Virus record (IMG/VR): IMGVR_UViG_3300012212_000033
Coordinates: 1 to 20,263 of that record
DNA: 20,263 bases
Reading direction: 5' to 3' (one strand)
Origin: a virus
A program made the translations under genes and the position numbers. This document shows positions 1 through 7,766 of the stretch, piece after piece (positions within the stretch are counted from its first letter, which is position 1; each line of letters begins with the position of its first letter). The notes beneath the pieces are model-generated. The model did no database searches, was not told the DNA's origin, and saw only the letters and a program-made list of their open reading frames with translations.

Positions 1-1212
1 CTCGTAAGGTTTGCCAACCGGGATGTCTATGTAGTCGCTCCTTCACTAGATCAGGCCCGAATTATCTATGATGAGGTAATTTGGCAGTTCGAGAATACCA
101 CTTTAAAGGTGCTAGTGAAGGGCAACCCCGTAGACTTCCCGTTTCCTCACCTTGCGATTATAAATGGGTCTCACCTACGTGGGCGCGGTGCAAACTCCCC
201 GAAATACCTTCGTGGTAAAAAGGTACACCTGCTAATAGAGGATGAGGCGGCATTTTTCAAAGACGGAATACATAGTCACACCATAGAGCCTATGTTTACA
301 GTCTCCAGTAACATGGACTACACTGGCATAATTCGAGTAAGTACCCCATTTGGCGAGGGAGATTTCGCAGACGGGGTAGCGGCGGCAAAGAAAGATAAGA
401 CCGGGGGGAGCAAATACCTCCACTTTACCAGCTTTGATAATCCATTTGCCAATAGGAAGAAGTTAGAGGCTATACGGGAAAGGTATGGGGAAGACTCTCT
501 CCTGTGGCGTACGGAGTATATGGCTGAGTCTGTAGGCAATGAGCTAGCTGTGTTTGCGGCTGACGATATTAAGTGGGCCTATGAGAACTATCCACATGTC
601 ACAGAGCACGGAAAAATACAGTACCCCGTTCCAGTAGAGAAGGACCATACATATGCTCAAGGAGTTGACCTCGCTAATAGAAGAGATTACTTCGTCTCTA
701 CTATGCTTGATACCACCAATGCTCTTGCAGTCCAGGTCAGACATGATAGGCTACAGCGTAGAGGATATGGCACGTATAAGCAGATCGTTCGTAACAACCA
801 CTATAGGTACAACAGTGCCAGAACACTTATTGATGCAACCTCTCTTGGTGAGTCCGTTGTTGAAGACCTCGTGGATATTCGAGCAGAAGGTTTCAGGTTT
901 AGCGGAACCACAGCCAAGTACGACCTTGTTCACGGGCTTGTTAGAGCGCTCAATGAGAATAGAGTAGCAATCCCTATGATCCCCGAACTCATTAGCGAGT
1001 TACGAAACTACCAATACGAGATGTCACAGAATAAAACACTCAAGATGGAAGCGAAAGAGGGTCATGACGACTATGTGATGTCCTTAGCTCTTGCAGTAGA
1101 CCTCGCATCTAGAGCTACATTTACTGGCTTCTTCTTAGGGGGATTTAGAGGGTTTCAAGGGGCTGCCCCAGACCCAAACGTGAGTGATCCGTTTGCAGAG
1201 ATTTTTAAATAG
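1..1212 (+). CDS. terL: Terminase large subunit (TerL), 5'-truncated by window edge
   Basis: DNA-packaging motor: an ATPase that pumps DNA into the procapsid plus a nuclease that cuts the concatemer. Frame 1 is open from base 1, so the N-terminus with Walker A lies outside the window; 403 residues remain. Visible landmarks in order are VYVVAPSLDQARIIYDEV (bases 25-78), typical of the segment after Walker A; a Walker B motif HLLIEDEA with Asp-Glu at 241-246; and a coupling-type motif VSTPFGEGD near 334-363. The RNase H-like nuclease domain follows, with acidic residues in GVDLANRRD (Asp at 667), TLIDATSLG (Asp at 832) and GHDDYVMS (Asp-Asp at 1066-1071). A GTG at 109 is an internal codon, not the start. 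The stop overlaps the portal start by one base. Family assignment is very secure; the packaging type (cos or pac) cannot be told. Confidence 0.95.
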   Translation, partial: LVRFANRDVYVVAPSLDQARIIYDEVIWQFENTTLKVLVKGNPVDFPFPHLAIINGSHLRGRGANSPKYLRGKKVHLLIEDEAAFFKDGIHSHTIEPMFTVSSNMDYTGIIRVSTPFGEGDFADGVAAAKKDKTGGSKYLHFTSFDNPFANRKKLEAIRERYGEDSLLWRTEYMAESVGNELAVFAADDIKWAYENYPHVTEHGKIQYPVPVEKDHTYAQGVDLANRRDYFVSTMLDTTNALAVQVRHDRLQRRGYGTYKQIVRNNHYRYNSARTLIDATSLGESVVEDLVDIRAEGFRFSGTTAKYDLVHGLVRALNENRVAIPMIPELISELRNYQYEMSQNKTLKMEAKEGHDDYVMSLALAVDLASRATFTGFFLGGFRGFQGAAPDPNVSDPFAEIFK

Positions 1213-2903
1213 TGAGAGATGAAATATTGGCGAAAGATAATTTCCTGGTAAAGGCCATTAGAGGAATGCTCCCCAAGCAGGACCCCAAGCCCGCAAGAGG
1301 CACTGTCTCCGGGTATACTATGGGTGTCTCTCCTCTGTTCGGTCAGCCGTACCCAGAGCAGGTTGACAAGACCGGAGATGCAGCTTCTCTTATTAGTCGC
1401 GAAAGAATGAGAGAGGTAGTTCTGCGTACCCCAACGGCTGCGGCATGCCTCAACGCTATTTTGGACTTCAGTGGAGGGGTAAAAATAGGGGTACGGAATA
1501 CAGACCCAACAAAGAAGCCCCCCAAGCGCGAGGCCATGCGCGTGAAAAAGATCCTTGCCAAGCCCAATGCGAACCAAACAAAGAGACAGTTCCTACTAAC
1601 GCTCATGCGCGACATAGTAACATTTGGATATGCAGCAGTTGAGATTGTTAATACCGGAGACCCTGATAGACCTGTGGACTTGTGGGTGATGGACAGTGCC
1701 AGGCTAAAGATAGACTTTGATGAGCATGGGCTTATAAAAGGGTACGACATGCTCAATGCTAGAGGCGTGCCAATTATAGAACCCCATAAACAGGGAGCAG
1801 GGGGAGGGGACAGCATCTCGTATGATTTCCCTCGTGGCCCTGGTATCGGCTTTACTGGTCAGCGATCCTTTCTAAACGATCAGGCGAGTGTAAACGATAA
1901 TTTTGGTACGGACTTGCACGGTTGGGAGCCGAATGAAGTTATCTTCTTTAGCTTGAACCCTATAAGTGAGTCGGTCTACCCTCATAGCCGTATTGTACAG
2001 CTTTTTACGGCAGCACTACTCGAAGACTTGATGATCCAATTTATAAGCGAGCGGTTCACGGACTCCAATATTCCGTTCGGTATCTTCGATCTAGGAGACG
2101 TAAGCGATACAGAGTTACGCATAGCTATCGACAATTGGAATACCCAGGGGCAGACGGGCAATAGAATTCTCATGACGGGTAGTAGGGGATCTGGTAGTAA
2201 GTGGATACCGTTTGGATACCACTTAAAAGACCTGGAAGCAACACAACTACTTAGTGAGTTCCGCATGAAGATTATGGGTATCATGGGAGTTACCATGCAG
2301 GAGCTTGGGGAGTCCCAGGACGTATCTAAATCGAATGGGTATAACCTCAGCTTCACCTTCAAAAAACGGGCTGTTGGTCCGTTATTAGATGAGATAACGG
2401 AGACCTTGACCCGGAGACTCCTGTGGGAAACGTTGGGCATGGAGGATCTAGAATTTTACTACGATGAGATTGATTCTCGTGATGACTTCCTGATGAGTCA
2501 GATTGACACGAACTACCAGAAGTTGGGTATCATGACCCCCAATGAAATACGTAATCGCAAGGGTCTACCCAATCAGGAGGGTGGAGACGATGCTCTCGTG
2601 TTTACAGGAAATTCTTGGATACCACTGAGTATGGTACACGAATTAGCGAAGACTATCCTAACCATAGAGCAGCAAACGAACTCTCTTGGTGCCTCAGGGG
2701 CGGAGGGGTTACGTGTGAGACAGAACTTGCCTGGAGGAACCAATGGAGCACCGGGTCAACCAGGGGTGGCGGCGGGTGGTAAGCCAGTTGGTGGGGGGAG
2801 ACCTAACGGACATGATAGAGGAGCCTCCAGTGAGATGAGTAGACAGTTAACAGGTAAGGCAGCAGAGAATCTATACAAGCTATTGCTAGAGGATGACACA
2901 TAA
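1212..2903 (+). CDS. Portal protein
   Basis: Twelve-subunit ring at the capsid vertex through which DNA enters and leaves and on which TerL and the connector dock. The 563 residues are in the normal size range. The stretches LKIDFDEHGLIKGYDML and EVIFFSLNPISESVYPHSRI, followed by a long helix and, near residues 440-460, TPNEIRNRKGLPNQEGGDD (the NE-R---GL-P---GD signature), are characteristic of portal proteins of the HK97/PBSX type. The C-terminus (about residues 500-545) is a Gly/Pro/Asn-rich, probably disordered tail. The start is GTG, sharing its G with the TerL stop TAG, so translation is probably coupled; the upstream Shine-Dalgarno site is weak. Position directly after TerL and before the protease matches the standard head-gene order. 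Confidence 0.93.
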   Translation: MRDEILAKDNFLVKAIRGMLPKQDPKPARGTVSGYTMGVSPLFGQPYPEQVDKTGDAASLISRERMREVVLRTPTAAACLNAILDFSGGVKIGVRNTDPTKKPPKREAMRVKKILAKPNANQTKRQFLLTLMRDIVTFGYAAVEIVNTGDPDRPVDLWVMDSARLKIDFDEHGLIKGYDMLNARGVPIIEPHKQGAGGGDSISYDFPRGPGIGFTGQRSFLNDQASVNDNFGTDLHGWEPNEVIFFSLNPISESVYPHSRIVQLFTAALLEDLMIQFISERFTDSNIPFGIFDLGDVSDTELRIAIDNWNTQGQTGNRILMTGSRGSGSKWIPFGYHLKDLEATQLLSEFRMKIMGIMGVTMQELGESQDVSKSNGYNLSFTFKKRAVGPLLDEITETLTRRLLWETLGMEDLEFYYDEIDSRDDFLMSQIDTNYQKLGIMTPNEIRNRKGLPNQEGGDDALVFTGNSWIPLSMVHELAKTILTIEQQTNSLGASGAEGLRVRQNLPGGTNGAPGQPGVAAGGKPVGGGRPNGHDRGASSEMSRQLTGKAAENLYKLLLEDDT

Positions 2904-3214
2904 TGTCAGAGCTATACATAAATAAGGTGCTGGAGCTTCGTACGGCGTTCAAACAACCAGGGCCATACTGGAAATCCATCTCTGCTGAGCAAAGGCGCAC
3001 GGCATCTACGCACTGTGGCCCTGATGAGAGTTACCCCCTTGGTCCTGGGTGCGCACATGTCAGTGCTGCGTTTAAACTTGCGCTAAGTGGTCATGGGAAA
3101 CCTAGCCTGTCCTGCATAAGGAATTACGCTCGCAAGCACGGTTGTAGTATGCCTCCTTCACAGAAAGCTATCCTGTGGATAGAATCAGGAAGAATGGAGC
3201 TAAACCCTTGGTAG
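2903..3214 (+). CDS. Small conserved phage protein (103 aa), unknown function
   Basis: A 103-residue basic protein between portal and protease. The start ATG overlaps the portal stop (TAATG), with AGAGGA nine bases upstream. The core ESYPLGPGCAHVSAAFKL, then a kinked region and SCIRNYARKHGCSM, resembles a short motif seen in phage head-region and prohead-protease-associated proteins: a YPI/L-P---HV--A segment followed by R-I---A-K-G. I recall this as a DUF6582-like motif but am not certain. No catalytic residues can be assigned. Its 3' end overlaps the protease reading frame by 40 bases if the protease starts at 3175. It could be a head-assembly accessory factor, or the detached N-terminal domain of a protease known elsewhere as a fusion; both are inference. 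Confidence 0.7.
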   Translation: MSELYINKVLELRTAFKQPGPYWKSISAEQRRTASTHCGPDESYPLGPGCAHVSAAFKLALSGHGKPSLSCIRNYARKHGCSMPPSQKAILWIESGRMELNPW

Positions 3215-3969
3215 GGAGTTATAAATTTGCAAGTGCTGAAGAGGCGGTAGCCTATGTGCTTAATGGGTCAATAAAGCAGCCTCTAGGAAAGAACTTTGCA
3301 ATTCAGAAATCGTATATACGCGCTGATGGCAGCCTTGCTGTGGAGGGCTGGATATCAACCCCCCAAAAGGACATAGAAAAGGATGTCATAGAGCCAGAGG
3401 CATTTTCTGGTGCGCCTTTACATGACTACATGGAGCGCGGAGCACCAATTAGCGTAGAGCATGCCCTCAAAACCTACCCAGTGGGGTACTTGCAAAAGGC
3501 TAGACTGGTGAGGGATAACACAATACTTCAAGAAGAGTACAACCCTAAGCACCCTAAAGAAGAGTTTCGCTATTATAATGGAGGCACAGGCTGGTATGGT
3601 CTGGGAACCATTTTTGATAAACAGGCAGCTTTGGGTGTGGCGAAGGGTGTCGTAGGTTCCTTTTCCTGGTTGGGTATGCCAGTAGATTGGGAGCAGTTCC
3701 CCGATGGTGGTAAGCATTTTAGTAAGCCTGGCAGTATTAGTCCTGTTCTTGAGGTGACTGTTACTGCCTATCCTGTAAATACCTCTGCTACCATGCGTAT
3801 TGCAAAAGCGCGGGGGTACATACCCAAGATTGATAGACAAAGAGTAGCCGAGTTACTAGCCAATCCGCTAGTGGTGGAAGCTATTATTGACATCCTCGTG
3901 CCGCCTGGTACTGCCAGTGCCGTTATAGAGGAGCAGTTAAGAAAGCACCGTTTCGGTGTGAAAGGCTAA
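3175..3969 (+). CDS. Prohead (head maturation) protease, S78-like
   Basis: Serine protease that digests scaffold or capsid extensions during procapsid maturation. From the GTG at 3175 (264 residues) the order is: LAVEGWIS...KDIEKDVIEPEAF (about 54-77), the usual N-terminal strand with D---D-I-P-AF; PISVEHALKTYPVGYL with His96, the expected catalytic His; GVVGSFSWLG (158-167) with Ser164 in the place of the catalytic Ser; and SPVLEVTVTAYPVNTSATM (189-207), matching the family EVS-V--P-N--A strand with Glu193. The start is uncertain. A TTG at 3208 has GGAG (3196-3199) eight bases upstream, whereas the GTG at 3175 has no clear ribosome site. An in-frame stop at 3145 limits extension. Placement before scaffold and capsid genes supports the call. 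Confidence 0.88.
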   Translation: MDRIRKNGAKPLVGSYKFASAEEAVAYVLNGSIKQPLGKNFAIQKSYIRADGSLAVEGWISTPQKDIEKDVIEPEAFSGAPLHDYMERGAPISVEHALKTYPVGYLQKARLVRDNTILQEEYNPKHPKEEFRYYNGGTGWYGLGTIFDKQAALGVAKGVVGSFSWLGMPVDWEQFPDGGKHFSKPGSISPVLEVTVTAYPVNTSATMRIAKARGYIPKIDRQRVAELLANPLVVEAIIDILVPPGTASAVIEEQLRKHRFGVKG

Positions 3970-3975
3970 AAGAAG

Positions 3976-4419
3976 ATGCCAGAAGACTTGCTGCCGCCAG
4001 AAAATCAGCCATTACATGGAGATCTGCTTGAGCAGCTACTTGTAGTCGCGGCTGAAAAGGCAGCGAAGCAGGAAGCACAGGACGCGCTCAGAAAAGGCTT
4101 CGTCACTCGTGAACAGATTAATTCCGCTCTCGCTGCGTTTGGTGAGAGTTTAAAAACCGATATTGTAGCAGAGATCCAACAGGCAGTAATGCCCCAGGTA
4201 AACCAGACCGTTCAGAAGGCTATGGATGCAGGCACACGCAAGAGTACTATCCTGACACCCGAAGACGAACTGGAAGCTGACCCTATTAAGTTTATCCTCA
4301 AGAAGGGTAAAGAGCAGGGACCAGAAAGCTATACTGATGATGAGAAGCGTATCATTTGGGCCTTGACCTATAAGGGTCTTGCAAAAGGTCTCTCGGATAG
4401 TGGGGAGGAGGACGAGTAA
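3976..4419 (+). CDS. Candidate head scaffolding protein
   Basis: A 147-residue, charged, mostly helical protein lying exactly where a scaffold is expected, between protease and major capsid protein. The region of about residues 15-85 (LLEQLLVVAAEKAAKQEAQ, later EIQQAVMPQVNQTVQKAM) has the heptad-like Ala/Leu/Gln pattern of a coiled coil. The C-terminus ends in a strongly acidic run (SDSGEEDE). Scaffolds diverge quickly, so this rests on position, size and composition, not on a recognised family signature. The capsid protein shows no obvious long cleavable N-terminal delta domain, which fits a separate scaffold cut by the protease. The ribosome site is weak (AAAGAAG just upstream). The final codons carry the capsid gene's strong Shine-Dalgarno site. 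Confidence 0.6.
   Translation: MPEDLLPPENQPLHGDLLEQLLVVAAEKAAKQEAQDALRKGFVTREQINSALAAFGESLKTDIVAEIQQAVMPQVNQTVQKAMDAGTRKSTILTPEDELEADPIKFILKKGKEQGPESYTDDEKRIIWALTYKGLAKGLSDSGEEDE
4402..4418 (+). promoter_or_regulatory. Strong ribosome binding site for the major capsid gene
   Basis: GGGGAGGAGG at 4402-4411, then a seven-base spacer, precedes the ATG at 4419. The site is built into the Gly-Glu-Glu-Asp-Glu codons ending the upstream gene. The purine-rich acidic tail of the scaffold candidate thus doubles as the initiation signal for the most abundant virion protein. Confidence 0.8.
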
Positions 4420-5417
4420 TGCTTGCATCTGATCGCCTCATTCAGAAAGCCCTGACACAACAGACAAACCTCCAGGCCTTGATCCCGCAAATTTGGGCAT
4501 CTCTCATGGAACTTAACCTTCGACGCCGCGCAGTGTTGGAACAGAGTTTGTTAGTGAATAGTGACCTTACCGTACCTAATAGTGGGGACAAGGTTTACAT
4601 TCCTGCTCTTCCTGATATTGTAGCAGCAACGGCCTTGACAGAGGGAACCCCCTTGTCTGCGGTTACTCTTTCCAATGCCGCCAGCGTGAGCTTAACCCCT
4701 GCCGAGTATGGGCAGATGGTGAGCATAACTCGCAAGGCCCTGGATCGTATTAAGTACGATGGTATGGCTGCTGTAGTTGATCGTCTTGCATATTCCATGA
4801 GTATCGCAATTGAGCAGAAAATCGCAGCCCTTTATAACGCCACCGCAAATGCTGCCCTGCCTAACTCGCAGGTTCCATTTGGTGGAAGTACCTTAACCAC
4901 AATCCCTTCTCTCTATCCTAACGGCCATACCTCTGCCAATGTGGCAACTACTGATGTGCTTTCTGCCTCTGTGTTATCCACTGCGGTAGCTAAGATGCAG
5001 CAGTATGACAATGTGCCATTCCCAGATGGTAATTATTGGCTATTCACGACTCCAGACGCCTTTCAGGCCTTGATTATGGACGCCAATATTCGTCAGGACT
5101 TGCGATACGCGGCCCCAGAGCGCCTGCTTAATGGTGACCAGGGCGTGCTATATGGTATGCGTATTATCCTGAGTAACTACCTTCCTGGTGCATCTGGTAA
5201 TGCTGCACTTACTGAGAACTCCATAAGCGTCACAAAATCCCTACTGGTTGCGCCTCGATGGGCAGCGGTAGCTTACAAGCGCCGACCGGAAGTCATTATT
5301 GACCCGACTCTTTACGACTTGGGAAGATACAGACAGTTCGGGGTTCTTGCAGATTTTGATATCCAATTACTTCACCCGGAGCGTGCGGTAGTTGTAACCA
5401 CTGCAAAGAGCTTCTAG
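4419..5417 (+). CDS. Major capsid protein, HK97 fold
   Basis: Main shell protein, 332 residues. Recognisable segments are DKVYIPALPDIVAATALTEG (about 52-71), typical of the N-arm/E-loop region; LTPAEYGQMVSITRKAL (about 88-104); and the spine helix DGMAAVVDRLAYSMSIAIEQ. Then comes NYWLFTTPDAFQALIMDANI, followed by GVLYGMRIILSNYLP (about 245-260), the P-domain/A-loop pattern of N4-gp56-like and related HK97-fold capsid proteins. The C-terminal segment RQFGVLADFDIQLLHPERAVVV is a typical closing strand. The start ATG overlaps the upstream stop (TAATG). No long delta-like N-terminal extension is visible, so scaffolding is probably supplied by the preceding gene. A hairpin follows the stop. Confidence 0.9.
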   Translation: MLASDRLIQKALTQQTNLQALIPQIWASLMELNLRRRAVLEQSLLVNSDLTVPNSGDKVYIPALPDIVAATALTEGTPLSAVTLSNAASVSLTPAEYGQMVSITRKALDRIKYDGMAAVVDRLAYSMSIAIEQKIAALYNATANAALPNSQVPFGGSTLTTIPSLYPNGHTSANVATTDVLSASVLSTAVAKMQQYDNVPFPDGNYWLFTTPDAFQALIMDANIRQDLRYAAPERLLNGDQGVLYGMRIILSNYLPGASGNAALTENSISVTKSLLVAPRWAAVAYKRRPEVIIDPTLYDLGRYRQFGVLADFDIQLLHPERAVVVTTAKSF

Positions 5418-5433
5418 TTCTAGCCGTTACGGG

Positions 5434-5457
5434 GTGTCTCTCCTGGGGAGGGTACAC
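5434..5457 (+). terminator. Hairpin between capsid and connector genes (partial terminator or processing site)
   Basis: GTGTCTCTCC pairs with GGAGGG-T-ACAC around a TGG loop: ten pairs (one G-T) with one bulged T at 5453. No T-run follows (next bases are TTAAACG), so it is not a textbook Rho-independent terminator. It may attenuate transcription, protect the 3' end of the abundant capsid mRNA, or be an RNase site. It lies in the only gap of about 90 bases in this otherwise tightly packed block. Confidence 0.55.
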
Positions 5458-5508
5458 TTAAACGAAGCATCCCTATTGTTTGCCCGTAGCGTTTCTTGGG
5501 AGGCATGC

Positions 5509-6186
5509 TTGGCTTTTACGAATACCCCTTACACAACCCTGGCATCAGTAAAGCTTGCTCTTGACCCTACTATGGGTACAGATGATGATGCCTTTATAAG
5601 TAGCCAAATAATCAACGCACAGTCCGATTTGGATGCGCAGATAGGGTTTTCTTTCCAGCAAGACGGCACAGCTATGTCTCCTGCCTCGCGTATTTATGAT
5701 GGAACGGGAGCGCCTTTTCTCATGATTGACAACTTGGTCTCTCTTTCTTCTGTAGTAGAGGTCATACGGTTCAGCTACCAGGGAATAAACGGAGTGTGGC
5801 TTTCTGGGGTGAGTACTACAAATACCATTACAGCAGATGTCGTCTGCAAACCAAACAATTTTGCGTCTAAGGGACTGCCAGCCTACAAGCTTGTACGTAC
5901 TTCTGGCAATACCTTTGCAGCGGGAACACTGAACTACACTGTCTCCGGGGTCTTTGGCATGCCTATAGTTGCTAATCAGGTTACTCCTGGTGTGCCTAAC
6001 GATATTAGTAGAGCGTGCCTTCGTTTAGCCATACATTACTTTAAGATGAGAGATACTGCTTATGCTGATATGGTACAGGCACAGGGTGGTATACGAGAAA
6101 AGTACATGAAGGGCTGGCCCGAAGACGTGAAGGATACTGTGCGTAACCATCAGAGAACACGTTTTTTCAACCATATAGATGAGTAA
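5509..6186 (+). CDS. Head-tail connector protein, HK97 gp6-like
   Basis: Adaptor that binds under the portal ring. The opening YTTLASVKLAL, then TDDDAFISSQIINAQSDLDAQIGFSF, is the helical pattern that begins gp6-like connectors. The C-terminal half has VPNDISRACLRLAIHYFKMRD and a PEDV---VRNHQRTRFF ending, also typical. I set the start at TTG 5509, which has GGGAGG (5498-5503) five bases upstream and places the conserved domain right at the N-terminus (225 residues). The frame stays open back to a GTG at 5434, but that codon lies at the base of a hairpin, lacks a good ribosome site, and would add 25 residues without family resemblance. The middle (about residues 60-150) is beta-rich and longer than in minimal gp6 proteins. 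Confidence 0.8.
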   Translation: MAFTNTPYTTLASVKLALDPTMGTDDDAFISSQIINAQSDLDAQIGFSFQQDGTAMSPASRIYDGTGAPFLMIDNLVSLSSVVEVIRFSYQGINGVWLSGVSTTNTITADVVCKPNNFASKGLPAYKLVRTSGNTFAAGTLNYTVSGVFGMPIVANQVTPGVPNDISRACLRLAIHYFKMRDTAYADMVQAQGGIREKYMKGWPEDVKDTVRNHQRTRFFNHIDE

Positions 6187-6189
6187 AGT

Positions 6190-6651
6190 ATGAATATAGG
6201 GAACATTTCCATAATAGCTGGTACTGGGATGGTGATAGGGGTGGATATCTGGGGGACTATGGATGAGCAGCTACATGCACACTCACCGGAATTGGGAGAG
6301 ATACTTCGAGAGCTTGTGAGAGAGAAGACCCCAGTACTTACCGGTGCTCTACTCCTAGACATGTCTTACGAGGCCTATCCAGATCCAGCGGGTTTTGATG
6401 CAGGGGAAAGTGACTTGGTGTGGATATACTCAGAAGATCTCGCACAAGAGGCATTTTGGCAAAGAGTTTACGTACAATACCAGGAAGGTCAGCCACTTGG
6501 ACTTCATACCTTTACAAACGACGCTCGTGAAATGTTTTATAGTACTTCTATTACTGACGGACTTGCAGCTACAGAGGTATGGGCGCTTAAAGTGGTCTTT
6601 ATGGCGAATGAGTTAATAGTTTCAGGAGCGGGATTGCCCTGGAAAGGATAA
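6190..6651 (+). CDS. Neck / head-tail joining protein, HK97 gp10-like
   Basis: A 153-residue protein just after the connector. The central motif ILRELVREKTPVLTGALL (TP-LTGAL after a helix) is the hallmark of the HK97-gp10-like neck or tail-completion family, which joins the filled head to the tail. The rest alternates short strands and acidic loops. The start is uncertain. ATG 6190 is three bases after the previous stop but has no clear ribosome site. An in-frame ATG at 6259 is preceded by GGGGGACT and would give a 130-residue product beginning MDEQLHAHSPELG, so the first 23 hydrophobic residues may not be translated. Gene order supports the assignment. Confidence 0.7.
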   Translation: MNIGNISIIAGTGMVIGVDIWGTMDEQLHAHSPELGEILRELVREKTPVLTGALLLDMSYEAYPDPAGFDAGESDLVWIYSEDLAQEAFWQRVYVQYQEGQPLGLHTFTNDAREMFYSTSITDGLAATEVWALKVVFMANELIVSGAGLPWKG

Positions 6652-6655
6652 AACA

Positions 6656-6880
6656 ATGCCCAACTGCGCATCTTGTGGGGTGTCAATGACTGTTTCAGAA
6701 GTTACCGCTAGACCATACGATGGAGTAGCTGGTAACTATCATAGAGACTGTGCATATATTGCCTATATGCTCGCCAGTGGTCCTATGAACTGCGGAAATA
6801 CCTTACACAAAGCAGAGATCACCAAGTTGCAAACAAAGCTCAACAACAAGCATTCGGCAACTGTGACAGATTTCCCGTAA
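6656..6880 (+). CDS. Small putative zinc-binding protein (74 aa)
   Basis: A 74-residue protein with Cys4-x2-Cys7 and, after a 21-residue spacer, His29-x2-Cys32 (NYHRDC). This CxxC...HxxC arrangement is typical of a structural zinc site (LIM- or treble-clef-like half finger). Cys46 is an additional unpaired Cys. The C-terminal half (KAEITKLQTKLNNKH) looks like a short helix. ATG 6656 follows GGAAAGGAT and lies four bases after the neck gene stop. It may be a small virion or assembly factor, or a morphon carried in the neck operon; function is unknown. Coding status is supported by packing between genes, the ribosome site and the ordered Cys/His pattern. Confidence 0.65.
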   Translation: MPNCASCGVSMTVSEVTARPYDGVAGNYHRDCAYIAYMLASGPMNCGNTLHKAEITKLQTKLNNKHSATVTDFP

Positions 6881-6895
6881 TAGGGGGTAGAAGTA

Positions 6896-7345
6896 GTGGC
6901 AGGACCATATGCACCAAGCGATGATATCATAGGTCCCATTATACATGAGATTGCTCTGATTATCCAGACTGGTATACCTTCCATAGAATACGTCCATGAA
7001 AGAGTTCCTGATAGAGCACCAGCAAACAACCATGTGCTTCTTCCTATCTTGAAAATACACCAGCTAGATGACACAAATGGGAAGCTAAAAATACGCATAA
7101 CCATAGGTGCCAGGCATGTATTCAGGAGAACAGAGCTAGATGCAGGCATTACAAAGATGTACACATATATTATGCCATGGCTATTCTTAATAGCTGCGTG
7201 GCCTAATCAAACTTTGAATGGAAGAGCTATCCAGATGGAAATATCTGATGTTATACCTACAAGGATTATGGAGTCTGGACAGGCGTACATTGCGCTCGCC
7301 ATCAACTTCGATGTGCTAACCGAGTTTAATATACCACTGGTTTAA
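6896..7345 (+). CDS. Probable tail terminator / tail completion protein
   Basis: A 149-residue protein in the slot normally held by the tail terminator, which caps the tail tube and joins it to the neck. GTG 6896 has GGGGG (6883-6887) eight bases upstream. The protein begins with helices (IIGPIIHEIALIIQTGIPS), has a mixed centre, and ends in a strand, YIALAINFDVLTEFNIPLV, reminiscent of the last strand of gpU-like or minor tail proteins. I see no diagnostic motif, so the assignment rests mainly on gene order (connector, neck, this gene, tail tube) and on size. Confidence 0.55.
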   Translation: MAGPYAPSDDIIGPIIHEIALIIQTGIPSIEYVHERVPDRAPANNHVLLPILKIHQLDDTNGKLKIRITIGARHVFRRTELDAGITKMYTYIMPWLFLIAAWPNQTLNGRAIQMEISDVIPTRIMESGQAYIALAINFDVLTEFNIPLV

Positions 7346-7357
7346 GAAAGAAGCAAC

Positions 7358-7759
7358 ATGCTAACAAGACAAGAGCAAATTCTGACGCATCAGGTGCTTA
7401 CCCCCTCCTTAACGGGTCTTGGCACTACATATACGAGTAAGCCTATCCCTTGGGGCTCGGAGCCTGGGTGGTTGCTCGTTATTAGAAACGGTGCAGCAGT
7501 AACCGGCACAACCCCCGGTGCTATATGGGAGCTTGATGTAAGCGATAACGGTGGGGCCTACACACGTGTGGGTGGCGCTATTGCCTCACAAATCACTACA
7601 GTTCCTCTTTCCGTACTCTACTTTACAGGTACTACACAGGGCGCAGTAGTCCCCTCACCTACCGCAGGGCATACCTACTTTATGCAGGTGAAGTGTGTTA
7701 TTGCGAACGCTGACAATGTGCTTAGTGATGTCACTGTTGATCTTATAGCATTGAACTAG
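7358..7759 (+). CDS. Small beta-rich structural protein A (133 aa), unknown
   Basis: A 133-residue Thr/Gly/Val-rich protein predicted to be nearly all beta strand. The core GWLLVIRNGAAVTGTTPGAI, then WELDVSDNGGAYTRVGG and a C-terminal YFMQVKCVIANADNVLSDV, matches in order the core of the next gene: a W-LL---GA-T-TP opening, an S-DG--YT centre and a Y-QV closing strand. It probably contributes to the virion, for example as a head or tail decoration or an Ig-like accessory, but no family is firmly recognised. ATG 7358 is twelve bases after the previous stop, with a weak AAGAAAGAAG upstream. Confidence 0.6.
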   Translation: MLTRQEQILTHQVLTPSLTGLGTTYTSKPIPWGSEPGWLLVIRNGAAVTGTTPGAIWELDVSDNGGAYTRVGGAIASQITTVPLSVLYFTGTTQGAVVPSPTAGHTYFMQVKCVIANADNVLSDVTVDLIALN

Positions 7760-7766
7760 GGGTGTT

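Noticed and set aside
653-967. Overlapping + strand reading inside TerL, and the many minus-strand readings throughout
   Set aside because: All lie inside well-supported + strand genes, have no ribosome sites or recognisable domains, and would break the tight gene order.
109-1212. GTG at 109 as the TerL start
   Set aside because: The frame is open and reads as TerL ATPase sequence (VYVVAPSLDQARIIYDEV) from base 1; the gene is cut by the window edge.
4390-4440. -1 frameshift fusing scaffold candidate to capsid protein
   Set aside because: The capsid frame is in the -1 register, but no slippery heptamer is present and the purine run is fully explained as a strong ribosome site for ATG 4419.
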